Below are positions 1-10,535 of a stretch of 64,000 nt of DNA, one piece after another. Location of the stretch: assembly GCF_910594005.1 (NCBI RefSeq), contig NC_057815.1:79655552-79719551 (forward strand). Direction: 5' to 3'. The notes below the pieces were generated by a model. That model was not told where the DNA came from. It worked only from the letters and a program-made list of their open reading frames with translations, and did not search any database. The position numbers and the translations under genes were made by a program. The stretch is from Cervus elaphus. Lineage: Eukaryota; Chordata; Mammalia; Artiodactyla; Cervidae. Positions within the stretch are counted from its first letter, which is position 1. Every line of letters begins with the position of its first letter.

Positions 1-42
1 AGAGTCGGACACGACTGAGCGACTGAACTGAACTGAACTGAA
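1..42 (+). repeat. 3' tail of a BOV-A2/Bov-tA SINE, cut by the window edge
   Basis: The window opens with the characteristic end of this ruminant SINE, AGAGTCGGACACGACTGAGC, followed by an (ACTGA) pentamer tail of about four units. The head lies outside the window. Confidence 0.9.
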
Positions 43-639
43 TGGACCCTCCCGAGTAGAAATATTTTAATTGAGATAATACATGGGAGGCACTTAGCTT
101 TTATTATTGCTCACTAATATGACTAAATGTTATTTAAATAATTATCCAGGTTTATTGTAAAAATTTGGACAAGAATTTATAAAAACATACCTTATAGTTC
201 TGGGATCTAAAGACTGTTAATACATTGGTTTATTTTCTTTGATTTTTATGTAGTTTTTATCATATGGAGAATATAATTTCATATCTGGCTTTTTCCATTT
301 GTGAATACTGCATTGGCGTTTTTCCTCGCTAAACTGATGTAGGAGAACAAATGGTCTAACATCCCAGACTGGCTGGGTGGATTCTTTTGATGTTGGCTAT
401 AAAAATTCTCTAAACCAATCAAACCGGCAGTGTGCTTTTTCACAGCCTGTTTCTTTGTCGACCCATGTGGGCTGCTCTTCCCTGCCCCATCTGATTTTAC
501 CTGGTAGTCACTGAGGAACCTTCAGGGATCGTGTCTGTGAAAACAGCTAGTAATTGGTAAAATTCTGTACACATCTACGTTACTGTAAGTGGGTGAGCTT
601 GCTATGTAGGAAAAGCCCAGAAGCGTACTTACCCATTGC
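43..639. other. Unique intronic DNA, no feature recognised
   Basis: AT-rich, non-repetitive sequence. I see no exon, splice pair or repeat family here. Confidence 0.5.
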
Positions 640-829
640 CTCCACAATTCCACTTCTAGGACTTTATCCTCTTGAAATAGTTTGGAATGAATACAGAGAT
701 TCAGCTATGAGGATGTGTGTGTGAGCATTGTTTTTCATGGTGAAAGGCTGGAAACTAATGCTTCCTGGAAGGGGTGAGTTATCAGTGTGCTAGAATACTG
801 TGCAGACCTCAAAAAGATGCTCTCCAATA
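640..829 (+). repeat. Old L1 3'-end fragment (L1M type)
   Basis: The stretch from 'aattccacttctagga' through a diverged 'ggctggaaacta' and 'aatactgtgcagacctcaaaaa' follows the order of the 3' end of ORF2 in old mammalian L1 elements, with heavy divergence. Subfamily not resolved. Confidence 0.6.
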
Positions 830-878
830 TTATACCCACTTGCCACAGGTGGGTATAACTAATAATTTAAATTAGTTA
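830..878. repeat. Two adjacent inverted repeats (hairpin-forming)
   Basis: The arms at 830-839 and 849-858 are perfect 10-bp inverted copies (TTATACCCAC / GTGGGTATAA). With the inner bases an RNA would form about 13 pairs around a 3-base loop. It is followed at once by a second inverted pair (856-863 / 871-878) and the palindrome TAATTTAAATTA at 863-874. Confidence 0.75.
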
Positions 879-1982
879 AGATTAAATAAAATGAAGGATC
901 AAATTCTTCCATCACACCAGGCAGGCATATTTCAAGTGCTCAGTAACCCTGTGTGGCTTAGTGACTACTTTATTGGGCAGCTCAGATGTTGGGCTTTTTC
1001 ATCATCACAGAAAGTTCTATGGGATGGCATCGCTTCCAAAGAAGAATTCTTCTGTGGAAAGAGAATTCTTAAGAAGCAGAATGATTCAGATTTGTAGTAT
1101 GTATGTTATTAAGTCCTCCCCTTGATACTTGGGGCACGGCATAGCATTTCTTCATTTTTCTAAATCCCGTCAAATCTGGCCCTGCTTGCCCTCACTCAGC
1201 AAAAGGTAGAGATTTGATATAAGTCAAATGTTGAACTCTGTAGGTATTCTCAGGACCCTGGGTGCCTGACATGGTCATTGGTGTTACTATTGCTTTTTTG
1301 TTTGAAGGCCCTGTTGCTTAGCTTTGGACCTTCTTGTCTGCCAGACACTTCAATCCACCCCTTCCCATAAATTAACTCTCCCCCGTGTTTTCCAGCAATG
1401 ATTTACAAGGGTTACGTGCAGAGTAAGCCACTATTCCCCCATTCAGATGGCTGGGAATTGTTACCTAAGGGGAGGAAAAAAGGCTGAAACCACACCGCAT
1501 TGGTAATCAGTTCGTTTGTGTGTTCTGCTTTAGTCTGGTTTGCAGACCTTCGTGGATGCTGTGGAGGAGGCTCTGTCATAATGGTTCCTCCCTCCCCGTC
1601 CCTTTCAGCAGCATCAGGCCTCCAGGCACCCAGGCCTCCTTAGGAACCTGCTGTCTGCCTTGGCACTGGGGTGAACTGATACAGATGACCCTTGCGCTGA
1701 TTTCCTTGGCAGATGGTATCTAAGCCTAAGTGATCCTGATTTCTTGCTGGATTTTTAGCCAACGATTCCCGCCAGGTTGACTGAGAAGTGTTTCCCAGCT
1801 CGTTCCTCCCCCCACAACTAAATGCAGCTTATGTCTGCAGTATATACCCTTGCTTGCCGTCTGGTCTTACTGTTGCTTGAAGCTATGCCTCTGTTTGTAC
1901 AGTTTCAGAGAAAGCTTCCCATTCGCCTTTCAGAGCTCTACTGCTGATTTTCCCTGTCTGGAAAGCTTTCCTCCCTTGGTCC
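879..1982. other. Unique intronic DNA
   Basis: No repeat family or coding signal recognised. The short open frames here have no domain or codon-use support. Confidence 0.5.
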
Positions 1983-2465
1983 ACTCTCAACACAGAGTGA
2001 ATCTCACTTCTTTTTTTTCCCCCAAAAAATTTCACATGTGTGTTTATTGTGAAATGATTAGCACAGTAAGTTTAGTTAACGCTCATCACTTCACATAATT
2101 AAAGTTTTTTTTCTTGTGGTGAGACCTTGTAAGTTGTACTCCCTTAGCAATTTTCAAATACACAATACAGTATTGTTAGCCATGCTGTATATTACATCCC
2201 CAGGAGTTAAGAGTAAAACTGAAAGTTTGTTCCTTTTTTTTACCACTTTTCGTTTTCTCCATCCCACCCGCTGCCTCTGGCAAACACTTGTCTCTTCAGT
2301 TTCTGTGAGTTCGGGCTTTTAAAGGTTCCACATATAGGTGAACTCATATAGTATTTGTTTTTCTCTGTCCGAACCTATTTCACTTAGCATAATGCCCCCA
2401 AGGTCCATCCACATTTTTCCAAATGGCATGATTTCCTTCTTTTTTTACAGCTGAATAATTTTCCG
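1983..2465 (-). repeat. L1 3'UTR and ORF2 end (L1MA-like), antisense
   Basis: In + orientation it reads as the reverse complement of an L1 3' end: the 3' UTR with the 'cccgctgcctctggcaa' type segment, then the reverse complement of the segment around 'aaataagtcagacagagaaa', ending in 'acagctgaataatttt'. It matches the much longer relative at 17850-18780 in this window. Confidence 0.8.
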
Positions 2466-2633
2466 TCATCTCACTTCTTAATGACTGCCTCTCCATTGCT
2501 TCTGTTCATGTTGAACTTCACATGTGGTATTCTATTTATGCTTGTTCCCTATGCTTGAGTGGTTCTTAAACCTAAATGATTATAAGACTAGCCTGGGTGT
2601 TCCAAAATACATACTTTTCAATTACGTTAAATT

Positions 2634-3055
2634 TTGGGATCTCTCAAACATCATGAAAGAACCAAGAATAATATAATAAATACGAATGTACCTGTCACAC
2701 AGATCTATCCGATTTTTAGCATTTGCCATTTAGACTCTGATTTCTTAAAGAAAACTGTACTACAGATACTATCAAAGAGTGTCCCTCATCTCATTTCCTT
2801 CTCTTCTGCTCAGAGGTCACTATTATCCTCATGTTGGCATATAGCCTTTCTGTCCATGTTTGAATCTTTTCTCACATTTGTGTACATCTCTCTCCAACGC
2901 GTAGTATTTTAAAGTATACACAAGGTCATCATTCTGTGTCTACTTTTGCAACTTACTTTTTTCATTTATTCTTATAATTTTGAGGCCCATCCCAGTTGCC
3001 ACATTTTTTAAATTGCTGTAGGGTATCTCATGGTAGGAAGAGAATAAAATTTGTT
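2634..3055 (-). repeat. Old LINE-derived fragment, antisense
   Basis: Shows the order seen in old antisense L1-type repeats: 'gtccctcatctcatttccttctc', 'aggtcactattatcctcatg', 'tttgcaacttacttttttca', 'tgaggcccatcccagttgcc', 'attgctgta'. It sits immediately beside the poly(A) side of the RPS23 retrocopy. Exact family not resolved. Confidence 0.5.
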
Positions 3056-3063
3056 CGCGCATC

Positions 3064-3440
3064 TTTTTTTTGGCATATGAAAATTTATTACTATCGTGTT
3101 TTCACAATAAAATAAATTTTCAAGATCATCAAAACTTATGATCTTGGTTTTTTCTTCTTGACTTTGTATAAGGCCAAAAAAGAGACATTGGCCCGTTTGA
3201 CAACCTTAAAGAGGGATGTTACCAACAGCATGACCTCTGCACCCAAATCTAGCAACCAGATCTTCATCATTTTCGTTAGTAAGATGGAAACAACCGTTGT
3301 TGGGTACGAAGGCTGTGATTTTTCTTTTCATTCTTGCTTTGCTGAACCCTGACACACTTTCTGATGACAGAATTTGGCTGTTTGGCTTCAACCCCTACTT
3401 TCCCAGTACAATTCCCTTTCAGTCATCCCTTAAGAGGGCA
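3064..3440 (-). pseudogene. RPS23: Processed pseudogene of ribosomal protein S23 (RPS23), 5'-truncated
   Basis: Read on the minus strand, the segment matches the C-terminal two thirds of the small-subunit ribosomal protein S23: EAKQPNS, then KITAFVPNNGC, ENDEDLVA, GHAVGNIP, and ANVSFLALYK just before a stop codon at 3136-3138. Codons run without introns, and the stop is followed by a short 3' UTR with AATAAA (minus strand, 3084-3089) and a T run on the + strand at 3064-3071, the remnant of a poly(A) tail. These are the marks of LINE-mediated retrotransposition. It is broken: about one extra base near 3320-3330 and an 8-bp loss near 3206 shift the frame, and many substitutions are present. The 5' end is degraded beyond about 3420 and I cannot place it exactly. 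It is antisense to LDLRAD3 and surely not translated into a functional protein. Confidence 0.9.
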
Positions 3441-3930
3441 TTTAGGTTGTGACCATGAGCAGCCACACTGCAGTGAAAATCCTTATGCACCAGAGCAGGA
3501 CTTCATAATATTCTCAAAGTAGAATCTTGGATCAGAGGGTTTGCACATCCTCTGCCTGTCTAGATGTTGCCAACTTACCCTCTGAACTGGCCCTACCCAT
3601 GTGTACTGTCATTAGTGGTTTATGAGAGCACTTGCTTTCCCACATTTCTTCCAATATTTAGACTTGAGTTCTTAATTAGTTTCCCCAAGGCCCAAAGTGG
3701 TAAGCTACTGTGGTTTCCATGTCCTTTCCCTCGATTCCTAGTGAGGGGAGTGTGGTAGGCTGTGGCTAGGTAGGCCTCTCTGCCTTGCCCCCCACCCCCA
3801 ACTCCAAGCCCCCAGTTGGATGTAGCTGGAGAACCTCAAGGACATTGAGCACAGGTGCAGAGAAGAGGGGTTGCTCCAGTGATGGTGTAGCAAGAATTTC
3901 CAGGTCTGGAACTCCAGGCCTTAGGCTGGG
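3441..3930. other. Unique intronic DNA with a C-rich run
   Basis: No gene is seen. At about 3787-3812 there are three runs of five to six C, so the minus strand is G-rich and could form a quadruplex. Confidence 0.4.
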
Positions 3931-4142
3931 TGGTTGTTACTGTTTAGTCACTCAGTCGTGTCCAACTCTGTGACCCTATGGACTGTAGCCCACCAGGCTT
4001 CTCTGCCCATGGGACTCTCCAGACAAGAATACTGGAGTGGGTTGCCATGCCCTCCTCCAGGGGATCTTCCTGACCCAGGCATTGAACCTGCGTCTCCTAC
4101 TTGACAGGTGGATGCTTTTCCACTGAGCCACCAGGGAAGCCC
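3931..4142 (-). repeat. Bov-tA SINE, antisense
   Basis: Full-length ruminant tRNA-derived SINE in reverse: it begins with the tail complement (cactcagtcgtgtccaactc) and ends with the reverse complement of the tRNA-like head (gagccaccagggaagccc). Imperfect flanking TAGGCTGGG / TAGTGCTGGG at 3922-3930 and 4143-4152 may be the target duplication. Confidence 0.93.
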
Positions 4143-4394
4143 TAGTGCTGGGGAATCAGGTCTAATTCTTCTGGAGGGTTGAAAGCTTGCCTTCTGCATG
4201 GATTCTGGATGCTCCTTTTAGGGCTCAGCATCTCCAAGGCAGCTCTGGGCTTCTCTGTCCTGGCTGGTGTCTTGCTTTCTGAAAGCTGCTGAGATCACTG
4301 AACTAAGGGTGCTCCCTAGTGAGAAAACCAGCAACGCAGTGGGGAGCCACTTTCTGGACCCCACTTCTGGTGGAGGTGTTGGGGAGTGATGGCT

Positions 4395-4610
4395 CGGAAG
4401 GCAGGCAGGCTCTTGAATTACGTGGTCTGGGTTCAGATCCTGATTATGTCACCTTAGGCCAGTTACAGAGCCTCTCTGTACCTCCATGGGCTCTTTCCCT
4501 GGAAAGGGGAGATACTATAGCATTCTTGGGGGGAGTGGATGAGGTCGTGCATGCAAGGCACTTATGCCCACTGCCTGGTCCTTCAGCAACATCACCACAT
4601 GCTTACTAAT
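4395..4610 (+). repeat. MIR SINE relic
   Basis: Follows the MIR order: 'tggtctgggttcagatcctg', 'atgtcaccttaggccagtta', 'cctctctgtacctccatggg', 'aaggcacttat'. Strongly diverged. Confidence 0.7.
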
Positions 4611-4729
4611 CCGTGCTCTGAGGCTGGGTTTGAGGGCTGGGGGTGTTGTCTGTGTCCGGATTCCCAGTGCCTAGCTCAGTGCTGGTACTGAAGTGGGAGC
4701 TCAGTGAATGGTTGTTGAATGAATGTATG

Positions 4730-6000
4730 GGTTTCTACTTAGGTCTGAACTTCAGTTTGCCTGTATGGAGGACTCTGTTAAGACTATTGAGTTTTACTCT
4801 AGGATCAATGGGAATGTTTTCAACCAGGGACCTTTGTGATCCCAGTGGTGGTCTTGAAACAGAAATGAGGCCTCTTGGTCCACCTGGCATTTTGATTCCT
4901 GAAATATCTGGTCACCAACCATGAAATCAGGTGTTTCTGACTCATTTTCACACTGACTTTGAAAAATCATTCTTCCCATTTCCTCTCTCCCTGAGATGTT
5001 TTTTCTTTGCCTTCTTGGCCTTTCTGAAACACATTCAGAACTTTTTTTTTTTTCCTTTGATGACTTTGAAATACCCAAGTATTTGGAGTTTGCATTTGAG
5101 CTTGTCTCCAAGTTTTAGAGAGTACTCTTTTTCATGACCTAGGACGTACTGAAGGGTCAGTGCTAAGTTAGACTCTGGAAGGAGAGTCCTGAGAATTCTG
5201 GATATGTTGTAGGTCTGCTGCAAGTTCAGATGGCTCATCTCAGTCTGTTTTGCCTCTATAGAATCCTTTTTTCCATTTTTATATCAATGAGGGTATACAC
5301 ACCCTGTGGGGCCATCATGCAGACTAAGTGACTGATGATAATTTTCCATATGTTGGTTCTGCTCTGACTTCAAGGAAATGAACAGCTTGCTTCTGGGAGG
5401 TTCATTTAGTTTCCTGGTTCTCTGGAGCACCTCCTTTTAAATGAGTTCCTAAGGTGAACAGAAGAGCCTCAAAGATTTTGAAATAGAAATGCCCTTCCTC
5501 TAAGTACATTTAGAGGAAGACACACAGGCTATTCCCTTGTCTGTTTAAATAATTTTCATTTATTTGAGAGGGGGAGGATGCAAGCAGAACGGAATGAAAT
5601 TGAGCTCTCTCTGGACTTGAGTTATTTGCACACATAGGGCATCATACAAAGGCTATTTAGTGTTCCGGAAACCCAGGGGAACAGGGAACAAAGCAGAGAG
5701 TAAAAGGCTGGCTTTGTAAAATAAATAAATAGCAATACCACATGGAAAGGGTGACTTGAGTGAAGGGTGGGAAATAACATGGTAAAGATGAACCCAGAAG
5801 AAGACATAATCAAAACAACACAGAAATCAGAGTGCAAAGTTGTAAGTGTTAATGGAAGGGCAGAGTCGAGTCATGTACTGACCATTAGCCAGAATTGTGG
5901 ACAGAGGATGGGCCAGCCTGCGGGAACAATGGATTTCAATCCCATTGGATTCAAATTTTAATTACGATTCGTTTGTATGGCCTGGGATTTGGAGATGAAC
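4730..6000. other. Unique intronic DNA
   Basis: No repeat or exon recognised. T-rich stretch at 5043-5055. Confidence 0.45.
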
Positions 6001-6080
6001 ATATTTGTGTTGTGTGTGTATATGTATACACACACACACACAGCCCTTATATAGATGTGTGTGTATACATATATATGAAC
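6001..6080. repeat. Alternating TG/CA/TA low-complexity tract with perfect inverted repeat
   Basis: Alternating purine-pyrimidine sequence. 6011-6022 and 6025-6036 are perfect 12-bp inverted copies around a TG spacer, followed by a second TG/TA block at 6055-6076. Confidence 0.85.
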
Positions 6081-6204
6081 ATTGCTGTCTTTTTTTCTGG
6101 GAAGAAGTTCAGTGTCAGACATAGGAGGTCATCACATTACATTTACTTCTCTGTTTTACTTTTTTCTGCATCTATTGAGATGACCATATATGGTTTTTTG
6201 GATT

Positions 6205-6390
6205 TTTTTAAAAAATTTATTTATTTATTTATTTGGTTGCACTGGGTCTTAGTTGTGGCACATGGGGTTTTTAGTTGCAGCATGCCTTAATTGCAGCCTG
6301 TGGGATCTAGTTTCATGACCAGGGATCGAATCTGGGCCCCCAGTATTGGGAGTGCAAAGTGTTAGCCTTTGGACCACCAGGGAAGTCCCT
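6205..6390 (-). repeat. CHR-type tRNA-derived SINE, antisense
   Basis: Begins with an A/T-rich (ttta)n stretch, then 'ggttgcactgggtcttagtt', and ends with the reverse complement of the tRNA-like head (ggaccaccagggaagtccc). This is the cetartiodactyl CHR layout, internally shortened. Confidence 0.8.
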
Positions 6391-6904
6391 GCTTCTCTTT
6401 TTAAAATTGATCTATTAGGGATGGTCACTAGCTTCTTAGAACAATTACTTATTGTTCCCCTACTTGTGAGGCCTTATGGCACGTACTGGTGGGTATGCAG
6501 AGCTCCCCTGACCTTAACTGAGTGTTTAGCATGAGAGAGAAGATGTGCACATAGGTCTGAGTAAGGGGTGTGCGATCGTGCCGAGTGATGCAGTTAGGAG
6601 AATGGCTCAGATCCAATGCTGCCCAAGTTCAGAGGAGGACCACACCTCTTCCGACTGTGATGGACAGACAGGGGTTGTGAAGGAGGTCCTTGATATGAGC
6701 TTGGGTGAAAGGGTGGGAGGAAGCCTGGAATTCCAAGCTGGCAAGGGCAGAGCCCCAGAGGTGGGAAGGTGTACGGTATATCTGGGGAGCCACCAAGGTT
6801 ACAGTTTTGCAGGAGTCTCAAGGAGCAGTGGGAGATAGAGCTGGGAAGAGGGCGTGTCTGTTACGAAGACTGCGTCTGCTTAGCTGTGTTCCAGTTAATG
6901 GCAC

Positions 6905-7080
6905 TGACTGTGTCCCAGGCTCTGTGGAAAGTGCTTCACACACATGCTTTGGTCACATCTTCTCAATATCCCTGTGAAATAAGGACTGTCACCGTCATGG
7001 CTTGATCTAGTAGGAGACTGATGCTCAGAGAAATGAAGCAACTGTCTAGACTTGGGTGAGAGCTAATCTGTGGACCCTGG
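6905..7080 (-). repeat. MIR relic, antisense
   Basis: The order is 'tgtcccaggctctgtggaaa', 'cacacacatgctttggtcac', 'tgaaataaggactgtcac', 'actgatgctcagagaaatga'. This is the reverse complement of the MIR 3' half. Confidence 0.65.
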
Positions 7081-7980
7081 TCTTTATTAGCAGCAGGGCC
7101 TGTGCTTCGGTGGTGGAGTAGTGATGATAGTGATGACCAGAGATGCCAGTGAGACCTCTGGCTTTTGTGCTCAGCCTTGGGAAGCCTTTACCTTGATCAA
7201 ATCTGTTTGGAAAGGCTGGGGTTGGCCTTTTTATGGAGGCTGTGAAACATCTGAGTAACGAGGGCCTGGCTTGGGCTGTCAGATTCAGGAAGAGGTCTGA
7301 ATTTGGAGACCTTGGAGTGAGCAGTTTCCCCTGAATGGCGAGAGCAGGAGCTGAGTTTGTAAATTAGGGTAAGACTTTGAGCTGGGGAGGAAGCGGAGGC
7401 AGCCATGCATCACTCATGGGCATTGTTGGGTGACTCCCATGCTTGAATTAATGGACCAGAAAAATAATGAAAAGTAAACCAAGAAAGGTTAGACTTTGAT
7501 CCAATGAAAAAAATCAGCTTTTTATCCTAGCACTGCCATTTTATAATAGAAATCACATTTTAATTGGACAGTTTAGGAGTGTCTCATTCTCAGAACAAAG
7601 GCTGGTCCTTTAAATGGGGTAAGTTTAGTTCTAAGAAGAACCTTAGCAAATGTTCCTTCAATTTCTGATTTCATCGCTGACCGCCGAATGCTTTGCAGTC
7701 GACCAAGGTGTTCTTGCCGCATGCATTTGGGAACCGTGGGTGGAGGATGTGCTGTTCCGAGGTGTGACTGCGGGGGAAGGAAACTGGAGGCAGAAACTGG
7801 GGGCAGTGCGAGGATGTCGGTAACTGGTGTTCAGTATGTGAGTGTTTAGGATTTAGGGAGGTTTTACTGCGACAGGGAGCCCTGACGATGTTGAGAGGAA
7901 CTGGGGAGGCCTCCTGAGAACACAGGAGGGCGGGACATGCCTGAGAGATGAGGGAGGGAAGTGGAAGGGAGAGGGACAGT
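7081..7980. other. Unique intronic DNA
   Basis: No exon or repeat family recognised. A small CG-containing patch lies at 7675-7740. Confidence 0.45.
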
Positions 7981-7982
7981 CT

Positions 7983-8150
7983 GACATTTATTTAGCACCT
8001 GCCAGAGATGCATCGTGCGAGATCTCTCACTTAATCCTCATAAAATGTCTCTGGTAGGCAGAGGCACTGTTATCTGCATTTTATAGGTGAGGAAACTGAA
8101 GCTGCAGATGTTGGAGGTACCGAAGTCACCTCACAGCCAGATCGCAGAGT
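7983..8150 (-). repeat. MIR relic, antisense
   Basis: Contains 'tttatttagcacctgcca', 'cacttaatcctcataaaatg', 'ttataggtgaggaaactgaa' and 'cacagccagat', the reversed MIR order. Confidence 0.75.
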
Positions 8151-9158
8151 TGGGGTCCCCCTGCTCTTTGGAACCTAAAGGGTGACGTCTGTATTTGGAG
8201 TAACAGTCGTGATGTGTTGGGGCTCTCTGCGTTTCCTGGTCCAGGCCCTACTCCCGCCCATCTGTGCGGCTGCCCTCTCTCCCATGGGCCCGAACCCCTC
8301 GAAGGCCCTCCCGGAAAACTCATGATGGAGTCTTTGAATGGCTGCCCAAGAACGGTTTTCGGGTTTTCAGCCATTTTTCTTTTCTAATGCAAGCTCCATC
8401 TGGCTAGTGGATTAACGGGTCCCAACTTATCCCAGGCCACTGACTTCCTAATTTTCGAGCATGAGCCGTGGAGAAGATCCGCCCTCAAGAGCTTATGGCT
8501 TAATGAGCCCAGTCAAAGTCGGTCTCAAGTCGTGGGCATCAGCTTTGATCGTGGTGATGGGCACTTGGGTCCCACCATGGTGAGGAGGGCTGGCTGTGTC
8601 CATGATTTATTCATCGCTTCCTTGGCCACTCCGTCTGCCCGGCTCCAGGCTCTATCTCTCCGTGCTCCCTGTGGGGCCTCCAGGGCCTCACATCTGGATG
8701 TTTCTCACAGCTGGAAAGCAGCCAGATTTTGGAAGCAGCAGTGCACACCTTGAGTAAACTGTTTTTCAGCAGCCTGTGGGGCTCCTTACTGGCAGACCAG
8801 CACCTCCTCCTCCTCCTCCCAGCCATGTGGGGCCCACGTGTGGGTGCACGTTTGCTCAGAGACCCACTGATAAAATATTTACGTCGGTGACTTGGTCCCA
8901 AACCCTGGTGGTGTGTCTTAAAAGTTTTAACAACACATCAGCCCTCAGGATGCAGGCATGTTGGCTTTTGGTTTCTTGCTTGCGGTTTTTGTTTTTACGA
9001 GGAGTGAAGAAGCAGGGCCTGCTCTTCTGGGCCTTCCCCGAAGGCTGGCTGCTGTTGGGAGAAACGGCTGCCTTGTGTGGCTTGGTGAGCACCCCATGTG
9101 CCCCTGGCAGCCTTCTCAGCGCTTGGCATCCTTAGCCCTTGAACCCTCTCACCATCTT
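8151..9158. other. Unique intronic DNA, moderately GC-rich
   Basis: Contains a short CTC triplet run (8813-8819). CG is slightly commoner than nearby, but not at CpG-island level. No exon recognised. Confidence 0.4.
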
Positions 9159-9552
9159 CTGGGTGAGTTGAATTGTGTGCCCCCCAGAACGATATGTTCA
9201 TGTCCTCACCCCTGGGATCTGTGGATGTGACCTTATTTGGCAGTGGGGTCTTTGCAAATGTACTAATAGTAAAGGTGATATCCTACTGGATTAGGGTGGG
9301 CTCACATTCCAAGGACTGATGTCCTTAAGAGGAGGGGATGCACAGATAGATAGACCCAGAGAGAGATGGCTGTGTGAAGACAGAGGCAGAGACTGGAGTG
9401 ATGTTGGTACAGGCCAAGGAGCACCAAGGATTTCTGGTTACCATGGAAGCTAGGAGAGAGGCCAAGAAGCATCTCCCTGGAGCCTTCACAGAGTGTAGCC
9501 CTTCCAATACCTTCGTAACGTATAACCTCCAGAACTGAAAGAGAATACATTT
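9159..9552 (+). repeat. MLT1-type MaLR LTR, 5' part
   Basis: Classic order of this ancient mammalian LTR: 'gagttgaattgtgtgccccc', 'tgtgaccttatttggcagtg', 'tactggattagggtgggctc', 'gatgtccttaagaggagg', 'tgtgaagacagaggcagaga', 'aacctccagaactgaaagag'. It stops where an L1 begins and resumes at about 10137. Confidence 0.9.
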
Positions 9553-9634
9553 GGGGTTTTTTGGGAAGTATAGTTAATTTGCAGTGTTCTGTGTTAGTTT
9601 CAAGTGTATAGTAAAGTGATCCAGTTATATATAC

Positions 9635-9675
<41 letters not shown>

Positions 9676-10136
9676 CACATGTAATTTTTTCAGATTCTTC
9701 TCCATTATAGATTATCACAACATATTTAGTGGAGTTCCCCATACCATACAGCAGGTCCTGTTGTTTACTGTTTTGTATATAGTAACGTGTATATGTTAAT
9801 CCCAAATTCCTAATTTATCTCCCCTCACCCCCTTTAGTACTGTAAGTTACCAGTTTGTTTCTTTTGCCTGTGAGCCTGTTTATGTTTTGTATATAAGTTC
9901 ATTTGTATCATTTTTTAGATTCCATGTATAAGTGATATCATATGGTATTTGTCTTTCTCTGACCTACCTCACTTAGTATTAATAGGATAATCTCTAGGTT
10001 CATCCATGTGGTTTCAAGTGGCATTATTTCATTCTTTTTTATGGCTAATATTCCATCGTATATATGTATCACATCTTCTTTATCAGTTCCTCTGTTGATG
10101 GATGTTTAGGTTGCTTCTATGTCTTGGCTGTTGTAG
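9553..10136 (-). repeat. Ruminant/cetartiodactyl L1 3' end, antisense, inserted in an MLT1 LTR
   Basis: Reverse complement of an L1 3' UTR and ORF2 end: 'ttagtttcaagtgtatagta', 'ttcttctccattatagatta', 'ccccataccatacagcaggt', 'ctttctctgacctacctcac', 'tttttatggctaatattcca', 'gatggatgtttaggttgctt'. A (CA)n microsatellite has grown inside it at 9637-9673. It splits the surrounding LTR. Confidence 0.88.
9637..9673. repeat. (AC)n microsatellite
   Basis: About 18 perfect AC units inside the antisense L1. Likely length-polymorphic. Confidence 0.97.
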
Positions 10137-10158
10137 ATTTCTCTTATTTTAAGCCACC
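10137..10158 (+). repeat. MLT1 LTR, middle remnant between L1 and SINE
   Basis: The LTR resumes with 'atttctcttattttaagcca', matching the expected 'gttttaagccaccc' of MLT1. The last eight bases (10151-10158) serve as the target duplication of the following SINE. Confidence 0.85.
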
Positions 10159-10389
10159 CGGACGTACGTTTCAAGTCTCTTCAGTTGTGTCCAACTCTTC
10201 ACGACCCTGTGGACTGGGCTGTAGCCCACCAGGCTCCTCTGTTCATGGGATTCTCCAGGCGAGAATACTGGAGGGAGTCGCCATGCCCTCCTCCCGGAGT
10301 TTTTCCTGACCTCGGGATGGAACCCGACTCTCTTATGTCTCCTGCATTGGCAGGCAGGTTCTTTACCACTAGCGCCACCTGAAAAGCCC
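10159..10389 (-). repeat. Bov-tA SINE, antisense, inserted in the same LTR
   Basis: Full reverse-oriented SINE flanked by perfect AAGCCACC at 10151-10158 and 10390-10397, the target-site duplication. It is the third element of a nested set. Confidence 0.92.
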
Positions 10390-10435
10390 AAGCCACCTCG
10401 TTTGTGGCAACTTATTAAGCAGAACTAGGAACCGG
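10390..10435 (+). repeat. MLT1 LTR, 3' end
   Basis: 'aagccacctcgtttgtggca' continues the LTR end interrupted at 10158. The true LTR end fades after about 10435. Confidence 0.75.
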
Positions 10436-10459
10436 TAGAGAAGGAATTACCTAGAAGAG

Positions 10460-10535
10460 AATTAACCTCATTTGCCGACACACAAACCAAGGCTCATTGC
10501 CCCAGGTCACTCAGCTCCTGTGTGGAGACAGGAGT
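10460..10535 (-). repeat. MIR fragment, antisense
   Basis: 'aaccaaggctcattgcccca' and 'ggtcactcagctcctg' fit the reversed MIR middle. Short and diverged. Confidence 0.5.

Noticed and set aside
9637..9673. CRISPR-like or other regular array
   Set aside because: Plain dinucleotide microsatellite. No spaced direct repeats were found anywhere in the window.
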